Source of the DNA: Spirochaetaceae bacterium
GTDB taxonomy: Bacteria > Spirochaetota > Spirochaetia > Treponematales > Treponemataceae
Assembly (NCBI GenBank): GCA_017416145.1
Contig: JAFQDD010000001.1
Location: 1 to 64,000, forward strand
Direction: 5' to 3'
DNA: 64,000 bases
Shown: positions 35,301 to 42,281 of the stretch, one piece after another
Layout of the letters: every line of letters starts with the position of its first letter
How positions within the stretch are numbered: position 1 is the stretch's first letter
Notes under the pieces: generated by a model
Databases searched by the model: none
The model's input: only the letters and a program-made list of their open reading frames with translations
Told to the model about the DNA's origin: nothing
Translations under genes and position numbers: made by a program

Positions 35301-36593
35301 TTATTGAGCGTCGAAAGCTTTTTGAACAACAGCTGCAAGTTCAGCACCTGTCATTTTTCCAGCTACGATGTCTTGCATACCAGCGTTAAGTGCATCGTTT
35401 GCAGCACCTGTTAGGTATGAATCGATTACGTAACATGATGGGTAAGCACCAAGTGTTGCTTTTTCAGCGATACATGGATCCATTCCAGCTGGAGCTTTGA
35501 AGTTTTTGATAATAGGAGCTGAGATAGCACCGTCGTTTAGACGTTGTACTGTTTCTTCATATGAGAAGAAATATGCCATCCATTTTTTAGCTGCTTCTAG
35601 AACTTTAGGATCTGATGCACCTTTCTTTGTGATACCATAACCAACTTGCCATGCACCAGCGATTGCACCAGCCATATTAGCTTTTTCACCTGGAACTTGT
35701 GGAATTGGAATTAGTTTAACTGTTTTTGATAGTTCACCTAGGTTTGTTTCACCGAATCCCCATTGTCCGTCAATGTACATTAGGTATTTTCCGTTTACGA
35801 AGTTTGATAGACCTGTACCGTTGTCAACTAGAACTGCATCTTTAGAGATGATTCCGTCTTTAACCCATGTAGATAGTACGTTTAGAGAATCTACGAAACC
35901 TTGGTCTGTAAATTTAACTTTACCTTGAACTGCTTTTTCAATCCATTTTGCATCACCTGTTAGGCGAGGAATGATACCTGACATAACACATGAACCCCAT
36001 ACCCATGAGTCTGCACCGTGTGTTGATAGACATTCGATTCCGTTTGCTTTACATAGTTTTGCTAATTCAACAAATTCAGCGTATGTTGTAGGTAGTTTTC
36101 CACCGATTTTGTTTAGAAGTTCCATGTTAACACCAACTACAGTACAGTAGTTTGATCCACCTAGTGGTAGGTAAGGTTTGTTTCCTGTTCCGAAGAAATC
36201 TGGAACTAAAGAAGCATCGATGTCTGCTGGGTAGAAAGGTGTATTGTCAACTTGTTGACCAGCTTCTTGCCATGTAGTACCCCAACGAGCATCAGCACCC
36301 ATATATGCAACATCTGGAACGTCACCAGCTGCTAGACGTGCAACAGCTTTTTGGTGATATGCTTCATCATATAGCAATTCATAGTTGATAACGATGTCTG
36401 GGTTTTCAGCCATAAATTCATCACAAATACGTTTGAATGTAACACCTTCTGCGTTAGCGTTGTCACCATAACCCATAATGTTAAGTACAACTTTTTCTGA
36501 CTCTGCTTCTTTTTTGCTACATCCAACAAATACCATGCTGAATGCGATAATTGCAAATAGAGCAACTAACATTACTTTCTTAGAAAGTTTCAT
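35301..36593 (-). CDS. ABC sugar importer, extracellular substrate-binding lipoprotein
   Basis: The 430-residue protein has a lipoprotein signal (KKVMLVALFAIIAFSMVFVGC, with cysteine near residue 25) and the family 1 solute-binding fold seen in CUT1 systems (GYGDNANAEGVTFKRICDEFMAENPD, later GAIAGAWQVGYGITKK). It captures an oligosaccharide for the two permeases downstream. AAGGAGGAG precedes the ATG. Codon use is biased, which suggests high expression. The promoter carries the ROK-type operator. Its sugar is inferred as cellobiose or mannosyl-glucose from shared control with GH94. Confidence 0.94.
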   Translation of the reverse strand: MKLSKKVMLVALFAIIAFSMVFVGCSKKEAESEKVVLNIMGYGDNANAEGVTFKRICDEFMAENPDIVINYELLYDEAYHQKAVARLAAGDVPDVAYMGADARWGTTWQEAGQQVDNTPFYPADIDASLVPDFFGTGNKPYLPLGGSNYCTVVGVNMELLNKIGGKLPTTYAEFVELAKLCKANGIECLSTHGADSWVWGSCVMSGIIPRLTGDAKWIEKAVQGKVKFTDQGFVDSLNVLSTWVKDGIISKDAVLVDNGTGLSNFVNGKYLMYIDGQWGFGETNLGELSKTVKLIPIPQVPGEKANMAGAIAGAWQVGYGITKKGASDPKVLEAAKKWMAYFFSYEETVQRLNDGAISAPIIKNFKAPAGMDPCIAEKATLGAYPSCYVIDSYLTGAANDALNAGMQDIVAGKMTGAELAAVVQKAFDAQ

Positions 36594-36664
36594 AATTTTT
36601 TCTCCTCCTTAGGATTTTCCTAAATATGCTTAACTATTTCTAGTCGAGCTTCAATAAGTTTTTT

Positions 36665-36723
36665 GTTAGTTGATTTATCTCATCAACTAACTTTAGAATA
36701 TCACCACTTTTTCATTCTGTAAA
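36665..36723 (-). promoter_or_regulatory. Promoter and ROK-type operator of the ABC importer operon
   Basis: Minus strand: TTTACA (36718-36723), 17 bp, TATTCT (36695-36700). Three bases after the -10 box comes GTTAGTTGAT-N7-ATCAACTAAC (36665-36691), a perfect 10-bp-arm inverted repeat covering the transcription start. The same geometry occurs at the GH94 gene. Confidence 0.8.
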
Positions 36724-36787
36724 GCATTTTTTTTAATTTTTTTTCAAGTAAACCGAATTACTTTTGTTTTTTTTCAAAAAAATACTT

Positions 36788-37972
36788 TTATCTGCCCTTT
36801 TTCAAGGAAACTGATGATAGATATTCTAGAATTGATAGACCTTTTTCAGAAGGCGTAGACAAACTTGGCAAAGAAAAAAGCTGATCAATGTACATAGCAG
36901 CTGCTCCATAAGCAACAGCTAAACTACCAAATGATGCAGAACGGATTGCCAAATTGCTTTTTTTTGTATATGGCCATTGAATATGTATGCGTTCTCGAAT
37001 CAATTCTGTGATTCTTTCTACATACATTTGTTCAATACCACCAATATAAATACATTGTAGATTTAATGTATTTACCAAAAAGGCAATATGCTGAGCCAAT
37101 TCATAGAAAACAGAGTTTATTTCTTCATTATCGGTGATAATAGAAGCAAGACTGTCTTCACCTGAGAAAAATTGACCCTTATTCCCTTCTTCCCAAAGCA
37201 TTGAACGAAATTCTCCTGCAGATCCCTCTGGACCTTTTACGATTTTTCCATCCATAATGATTCCTAAACCAATAGATAGATTCTTTTTTGATTTAGACAT
37301 TGGTTGTAAAACACGATATTCTGTTAAAACAAATATAGAGTTTTTTACGTGATTGTCATACTTGTTCATCAATTCACCGTAACAACAACATCTAGCATCG
37401 TTTTCTAGTGAAATCGGAATATCTGTGTATTTTGTTACATTTTCAATAAATGGGTAAACACCCTCAATCATCAAAGGAACCGAACACTGGATAAGTCCAT
37501 TTTCAGAATCCACAAATGCTGGTAAACCAACTCCAATACCTATCATAGAAACACCAAATTTGATTGCTTCGTAGGCAATAAGTTTGTAGGCTTTTTGAAA
37601 AACACCTTCTATACGCAACTCAGCAAAAGTTTCTGGTGGAATGATTTCTTGATGTTGGAACAATACTTGTCCATGCAAATCTAATAAGCAACAAACAAAT
37701 CGTTCTGGATTTATCTCGATTCCACCAACACAAGCAAATTTTGGTGTAATTTCAAGATAAATTGGTTTTCTACCACCTTGTGGGCCTGTTGTTCCTTCTG
37801 CAATTTCGGAGATGATACCAATTTCATTTAATGATGATACAATTTTCGTAACTGTTGATTTGTCCAAATTTAGGGAATTGGCGATTTCTACACGGCTAAT
37901 TCCTTTTTTTTGCCATATCAAGCGGAGAATACGAGAAACATTTATATCGGATAATGAGTTAATTGATTTCAT
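36788..37972 (-). CDS. ROK-family transcriptional repressor
   Basis: The 394-residue protein starts with a MarR-like winged helix (residues 8-60; GISRVEIANSLNLDKSTVTKIVSSL), then the ROK sugar-kinase-like domain with GIGVGLPAFVDSENG near 150 and GSAGEFRSM near 250. The GIEIN/LENDARC segments fit the sugar-binding site; the zinc CxCGxxGC motif of ROK kinases is absent. Proteins of this NagC/XylR type repress sugar genes until a ligand binds. It lies directly upstream of the ABC operon, which carries a matching operator, and a half-site covers its own start. No ribosome site is seen. Confidence 0.92.
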   Translation of the reverse strand: MKSINSLSDINVSRILRLIWQKKGISRVEIANSLNLDKSTVTKIVSSLNEIGIISEIAEGTTGPQGGRKPIYLEITPKFACVGGIEINPERFVCCLLDLHGQVLFQHQEIIPPETFAELRIEGVFQKAYKLIAYEAIKFGVSMIGIGVGLPAFVDSENGLIQCSVPLMIEGVYPFIENVTKYTDIPISLENDARCCCYGELMNKYDNHVKNSIFVLTEYRVLQPMSKSKKNLSIGLGIIMDGKIVKGPEGSAGEFRSMLWEEGNKGQFFSGEDSLASIITDNEEINSVFYELAQHIAFLVNTLNLQCIYIGGIEQMYVERITELIRERIHIQWPYTKKSNLAIRSASFGSLAVAYGAAAMYIDQLFSLPSLSTPSEKGLSILEYLSSVSLKKGR

Positions 37973-38010
37973 CTATCAACTATCTTAATCCCTTGCGATA
38001 ATTTTTGCAA
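37973..38010 (-). promoter_or_regulatory. Promoter of the ROK gene with an operator half-site and a predicted leaderless start
   Basis: Minus strand: TTGCAA (38005-38010), 17 bp, TAAGAT (37982-37987), then nine bases to the ATG. The nine bases plus the end of the -10 box form TAGTTGAT, the half-site of the operators at 36665 and 42209. This would allow self-repression. Confidence 0.55.
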
Positions 38011-38029
38011 GTTTTTTTTTCGATTTTTT

Positions 38030-38230
38030 TGAAAAAAGCTTAGCCCAGACAGTAAGGGCGCCGAAGGCGTTCTCAATGAAGATGTTTATTAGGGAATTTC
38101 AACTTTATTAACTGTAGGATGTGAACCAGCCCATTGAGAATGAAGCCGCGTTAGACGGCGGAACCCTGAATGGCTGGAGATAGTACCAACTGGAAATTTT
38201 GGAAAGAATTCCCAGTTTTGGTACTTGGTT
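38030..38230 (-). ncRNA. Structured GC-richer intergenic segment, possible RNA or dispersed element between nagB and the ROK gene
   Basis: The segment is clearly richer in G+C than its surroundings. It folds into several hairpins: AGTACCAA...TTGGTACT (38181-38226) with an inner CTGG/CCAG, GCCG...CGGC (38144-38158), a long-range pair TTCTCAATG/CATTGAGAA (38070-38078 with 38132-38140), a C-TTCG-G type loop at 38060-38069 (minus strand) and a last stem GCCC...GGGC (38043-38058) followed on the minus strand by TAAGCTTTTTT. This reads as a minus-strand RNA with a terminator, but I do not recognise a known RNA class. Confidence 0.4.
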
Positions 38231-38247
38231 GCTCCTAAAAAGTAAAT

Positions 38248-39051
38248 TTAGATTGCGTTATCTAGGTTGTTTTTTTCGATATCTTTGAAATATTTTACGG
38301 TTCCAACTTTTAATTCGTCGGTGGCGGCTTCGTCACAAACTAAAACTGCTTTTTTGTGCATTTGTAGGCTGCTAACTGTCCACATTTGTGAGATTCCTTT
38401 TTCAACTGCGTGAGCAAGAGCTTGGGCTTTGTTGTGTCCTGTAATCAAGATAACTACTTCTTCAGAATCTGTGATTGTGCCAACGCCAACTGTTAAGGCT
38501 GTGGTTGGAACTTTTGAAATATCTCCGTCGAAAAATCGTGAGTTTACGATAATTGTGTCTTGGGTTAGGGTTTTTACTCTGGTTCGAGAACTCAAAGATG
38601 AGCCTGGTTCATTAAAGGCAATGTGTCCGTCTACCCCTACTCCACCTAAGAATAGTTTGATTCCGCCATAGGATTTGATTGCTTCTTCGTAGGCTGCACA
38701 TTCTGCTTCTAGGTCTTTTGCCATACCATTTAGAATATGTACGTTTTCTTTTTTGATGTCGATGTGACTGAAAAAGTTGTCCCACATAAATCTGTGGTAA
38801 CTTTGTGGATGGTTTTCATCTAAGCCAACGTATTCGTCCATATTGAAGGTTACTACGTTTTGGAAAGAAACTTTACCAGCTTTGTTTAGGCGAATAAGTT
38901 CTTTATAAGTTCCAAGTGGAGTGCTTCCAGTTGGTAAGCCAAGTACAAATGGTTTTTCTGCAGTTGGAGCAAAGTCGTTAATGCGTTTTGCAATGTGGTT
39001 TGCTGCCCATACTGAACATTTGTCATAATCGTTTTGAATTATCAATCTCAT
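38248..39051 (-). CDS. nagB: Glucosamine-6-phosphate deaminase NagB
   Basis: The 267-residue protein has [16 protein letters not shown] near residue 38, NMDEYVGL with the catalytic Asp near 72, and [17 protein letters not shown] with the ring-opening His near 140. It turns glucosamine 6-phosphate into fructose 6-phosphate and ammonia. The ATG at 39051 is preceded by GGAGG; the upstream in-frame ATG at 39072 lacks one. TATAAT at 39089-39094 gives it a promoter of its own besides read-through from nagA. Confidence 0.96.
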   Translation of the reverse strand: MRLIIQNDYDKCSVWAANHIAKRINDFAPTAEKPFVLGLPTGSTPLGTYKELIRLNKAGKVSFQNVVTFNMDEYVGLDENHPQSYHRFMWDNFFSHIDIKKENVHILNGMAKDLEAECAAYEEAIKSYGGIKLFLGGVGVDGHIAFNEPGSSLSSRTRVKTLTQDTIIVNSRFFDGDISKVPTTALTVGVGTITDSEEVVILITGHNKAQALAHAVEKGISQMWTVSSLQMHKKAVLVCDEAATDELKVGTVKYFKDIEKNNLDNAI

Positions 39052-39208
39052 CTTTTGCCTCCGATTAAGCAAGATTTATTATTGAAAAATTATAGCGATT
39101 TTTTTTTCCTGTGAAAATATTTTTTTATTATTTTTTTGTTAATTTTTTTTTATTCATTTTCACTTTGCTATGTTTTTCATTTTGCATTTTAATCTGCATA
39201 TTTGCATG

Positions 39209-40375
39209 TTATAGAATATTTTTTTTGATATTTCCATTTACGGCTGTTAATAGCACGTTGAAATGTTTATCAAAAACTGCAATATCTGCATCATATCCTG
39301 GAATCAACATACCCTTGTTTTTGTAGTGCATCAATTCAGCAGGATTTGCACTGGCACATTTTACGGCATCTCCTATTGAAAAGCCAAAGGAAACAAGATT
39401 TTTTATCCCTTTTATCATTGTAAGAGAAGATCCAGCTATTACATCATCTGCAACTCTATGGAAGCAACCTTCTTTGAACATAACTTCTTCGCCGTTGGCA
39501 TAAAGTGGTCCAACTGATTGCTCTGTTGGTGTCAAAGCATCTGTAACTAGCAAAATCTTGTCTAGCGGTTTATCGCGCATCAACAAACGTAACAAATCTG
39601 GATGAACGTGAACTCCGTCTGCCACGATTTCACAAGCCATTTCTCTATGAATAAGGACGGCACCCACAGCACCTGGATTTCTGTGGTGCATTTGACTCAT
39701 TGCGTTGAAAAGGTGAGTTGAGTGGAGGATTCCAGCTTGCATACCTTCTGTCATATGGTTGTATTCTGCGTTTGTGTGACCAGCTTGTAAAATAATACCT
39801 CGCTTAATACAGTAAAGGGCTAAATCTCGCATACCTTTTAGTTCTGGAGCAACTGTCATATTTACGATGTGTCCATCGGAAGCATCCCAAAGTTTTTCCA
39901 TCAGTTTAATATCAACTGGTTTAACAGTTTCTGGACGTTGAACTCCAAGTTTATTTGGTGAAATAAATGGTCCTTCAAGGTGAATTCCCATAATTTTTGC
40001 ACCTTTTTCTTTTCCCATACAAGATACAATGGTTTTTATGCCTTTTATCATCTCTTCTTCTGAGGAAGGATACATTGTAGGATTAAATGCTGTAACTCCG
40101 TATTGAGCCAAGTCCTTTGACATAGCAAGAATTCCATCTTCTGTAATCAAATCTGTTCCGTGACCGTTAAATCCGTGAATATGTGTGTCGATAAATCCTG
40201 GAGCAATATATGCACCACCAACATCATAAACTTTTACGTCTGAGCCAAAATGTTTTTTTTCAAAACGAGATTCGCTAAAAACGTCTTCGATTTTTCCATC
40301 TTCTATTAACACAGCACAATCTTTCATTACTGAAAAACCACTTAACAATGTTCCATTATGTAAACAAATTGACAT
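39209..40375 (-). CDS. nagA: N-acetylglucosamine-6-phosphate deacetylase NagA
   Basis: The 388-residue protein has the amidohydrolase motifs of NagA: DTHIHGFNGHG near residue 59, HLEGPF near 129, AGHTNAE near 192, LFNAMSQMHHRNPG near 215 and TDAL near 270, with the catalytic Asp. It deacetylates GlcNAc 6-phosphate ahead of NagB. The ATG at 40375 and the GTG at 40381 are both possible behind AAAGGAAAGG. Expression is probably controlled by the inverted repeat at 40406. Confidence 0.95.
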   Translation of the reverse strand: MSICLHNGTLLSGFSVMKDCAVLIEDGKIEDVFSESRFEKKHFGSDVKVYDVGGAYIAPGFIDTHIHGFNGHGTDLITEDGILAMSKDLAQYGVTAFNPTMYPSSEEEMIKGIKTIVSCMGKEKGAKIMGIHLEGPFISPNKLGVQRPETVKPVDIKLMEKLWDASDGHIVNMTVAPELKGMRDLALYCIKRGIILQAGHTNAEYNHMTEGMQAGILHSTHLFNAMSQMHHRNPGAVGAVLIHREMACEIVADGVHVHPDLLRLLMRDKPLDKILLVTDALTPTEQSVGPLYANGEEVMFKEGCFHRVADDVIAGSSLTMIKGIKNLVSFGFSIGDAVKCASANPAELMHYKNKGMLIPGYDADIAVFDKHFNVLLTAVNGNIKKNIL

Positions 40376-40405
40376 AGTCACCTTTCCTTTAAACTAAAGA
40401 GTTTG

Positions 40406-40448
40406 TACACTGATACTACAAAGTGTATACCTTGTTTATTTTTTTTGC
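40406..40448 (-). promoter_or_regulatory. Promoter and inverted-repeat operator of nagA
   Basis: TACACT-N10-AGTGTA at 40406-40427 is a perfect 6-bp-arm inverted repeat. Minus strand TTGCAA near 40445-40450 with a 17-bp spacer places TACACT (one arm, 40422-40427 on the complement) at the -10 position, so a bound regulator would block RNA polymerase. It differs from the ROK-type operators. The 40382-40583 gap also holds the thrC leader. Confidence 0.5.
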
Positions 40449-40583
40449 AAGTACTATTTAATATAAATGTAATATTATTTTTTACATCTTTTACAAAATG
40501 TTTTTTTTTATTATATTGAAGAAAATTGTATTTTGGCAAATATTTTATTATTAGAAATTACAACCAACATTTTGGAGGTTTTT

Positions 40584-41894
40584 TTGAAGTTTATTAGTTC
40601 AAGAGTTGCTAATGGTTCAGGCATTTCTTTTTCTGAAGCAATTTTAAATTGTATTCCAGAAGACGGAGGAATGTACGTTCCTATTTTTGATGAAAGTCTA
40701 GCAAATTGGATTTTTTATATGAATGGGCAAACTAGTTTTCAATCTATTGCTGGAACTTTGACTTCTGCCTTGATAAAAGACGAATTTAGTCCAATTATTT
40801 GCGAAACTATTGCCACAAAAGCTTTCCCATTTAGCCCAGAATTGAAACAACTTGATGATAATCTTTTTGCTTTAGAACTTTTTCACGGTCCAACAGGTTG
40901 TTACAAGGATTTTGCAATCTCCTACTTCGCTTCATGTTTGGAAAATATCCTAATTATGAAAGATAAAACTGCTACAATTTTGGCGGTTACAAACGGAGAA
41001 ACGGGAGCTTGTATTGTGGAAGCTCTAAAAAACAAAACTCGGCTAAAAGCGGTTCTTCTGTACACAAAGGAATCTATGCGAAAAATTGATTCTTCTTGTT
41101 TAATAGAAAATGGCGGGAATATTTTGGCAGTGGAAGTAAATGGTACTGAAGAACAATGTTTTGAAGTAGTTAGACAGATTTTAAAGGATAAAGAATTTTC
41201 AGCTCAATACAATTTGACATTAGCGAATTCTGTAAATATTGGAAGAATTTTACCAATGATTTTTCCGTATATTTATGCCTTTACTCGACTCAAAAATAAA
41301 ACTTGTGGAGATATTTTCTATTCTATGGATGCTGGAAATTACGGGAATCTTGTTTCCGGTCTTTATGCTTGGAAAAGTTCTTTGCCGGTAAATGGTTTTA
41401 TCACAAACTGTACAGACTCTTTATTTTTGGATTCTTTTGGAAAGTGTAAAATCTTGGATGGAACAACTCCAGAGGGCAAAAAAGATGCAACAGACCCTGC
41501 CAATCCGAAAAATCTCGAGCGATTAGAATCTGTGTTCAATACAAATTCTCTGCTATTAAAGGGTTTGGTATTTCCTTCTATTGTTACGGAAAAAGACAAG
41601 GTTCAAGCTTGTAAAGAAGCTTACGAAAAATACGGATATTTTCTTGATATGCAAAGTTCATTAGCTTATGGAGCCGCTCTCAAACAAAGTGATACAATTA
41701 TGGATCAAGACGGCTCTGTTGTTTTAATTGCAAGAAATCATCCTGGATTAGCAGAAACAGAGATAAAACATATTCTTGGAAAATCTGTGAAACTTCCAGA
41801 ATCTATAAAAAAACTTTACGAAAAAGAAAATGATAAAAATATCATAGAACCTGATATAAAAAGTGTAAAAAAGCTCCTAAAAATGTATTTTTAG
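40584..41894 (+). CDS. thrC: Threonine synthase
   Basis: The 436-residue protein begins MKFISSRVANGSGISFSEAILN and has ELFHGPTGCYKDFAISYF, whose Lys (near residue 108) binds pyridoxal phosphate, plus the later SMDAGNYGNLVSGLYAW phosphate loop. It makes threonine from O-phosphohomoserine. The start is the TTG at 40584, with GGAGG at 40574-40578; an in-frame ATG at 40533 has no ribosome site and lies outside the family N-terminus. It is divergent from nagA. Confidence 0.94.
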   Translation: MKFISSRVANGSGISFSEAILNCIPEDGGMYVPIFDESLANWIFYMNGQTSFQSIAGTLTSALIKDEFSPIICETIATKAFPFSPELKQLDDNLFALELFHGPTGCYKDFAISYFASCLENILIMKDKTATILAVTNGETGACIVEALKNKTRLKAVLLYTKESMRKIDSSCLIENGGNILAVEVNGTEEQCFEVVRQILKDKEFSAQYNLTLANSVNIGRILPMIFPYIYAFTRLKNKTCGDIFYSMDAGNYGNLVSGLYAWKSSLPVNGFITNCTDSLFLDSFGKCKILDGTTPEGKKDATDPANPKNLERLESVFNTNSLLLKGLVFPSIVTEKDKVQACKEAYEKYGYFLDMQSSLAYGAALKQSDTIMDQDGSVVLIARNHPGLAETEIKHILGKSVKLPESIKKLYEKENDKNIIEPDIKSVKKLLKMYF

Positions 41895-41896
41895 TT

Positions 41897-41929
41897 TTGT
41901 CAAAATGAATATGTTGTATTATAATACAA
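41897..41929 (+). promoter_or_regulatory. Strong sigma-70 promoter overlapping a perfect palindrome, downstream of thrC
   Basis: TTGTCA (41897-41902), exactly 17 bp, TATAAT (41920-41925). The -10 box lies inside TTGTATTATAATACAA (41914-41929), a perfect 16-bp palindrome that could be an operator. Transcription would start near 41932. Confidence 0.7.
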
Positions 41930-41931
41930 GT

Positions 41932-42053
41932 ATATTTATTTTGATATTTTGGTTTTCCAGTATTCAAGTTAAATAGAGAGCTTTTTCAATCCTTACAGGA
42001 AAGGGACTGATAAATTATTCCTTGTTCGTTTTGCTTTTTATCGGTCCTTTTTT
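41932..42053 (+). ncRNA. Candidate small RNA gene between thrC and the GH94 gene
   Basis: From the predicted start near 41932 to the terminator at 42003-42053 there are about 120 nt with no ORF of useful length. The terminator pairs GGGACTGAT (42003-42011) with ATCGGTCC (42040-42047) and is followed by a T run. The internal CCTT-ACAGGA-AAGG stem lies before it. I do not recognise a known RNA family. Alternatively it is only a promoter plus the thrC terminator. Confidence 0.5.
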
Positions 42054-42171
42054 CCTTTTTACCTTTTCAGTTTTTCTTTCCATTTTTTATATATCTTCTT
42101 TCTAATTTGTAAAATATCCTAATTATTTTCTTTTTTTCAAAAAATAATTTTATTAAATCGGTTAATTAAGT

Positions 42172-42256
42172 TTGACATGTATCTTTTAATGTGATACTAT
42201 TTTTTTTAGTTAATTGGTTTTTTCAATCAACTAACATAGACTTCTATTAAGTCTAT
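42172..42256 (+). promoter_or_regulatory. Promoter and ROK-type operator of the GH94 gene
   Basis: TTGACA (42172-42177), exactly 17 bp, TACTAT (42195-42200). GTTAATTGGT-N7-ATCAACTAAC at 42209-42235 follows; its geometry equals the 36665 site, with the right arm identical and the left arm matching 8 of 10. A leader hairpin ATAGACTT-N5-AAGTCTAT (42236-42256) comes next. Confidence 0.8.
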
Positions 42257-42281
42257 ATTAACGAACAAAGGATAAACTTTT

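Noticed and set aside
39111-39326. AT-rich plus-strand ORF between nagB and nagA
   Set aside because: It is mostly Phe and Ile from poly-T runs, overlaps the end of nagA and lacks a ribosome site.
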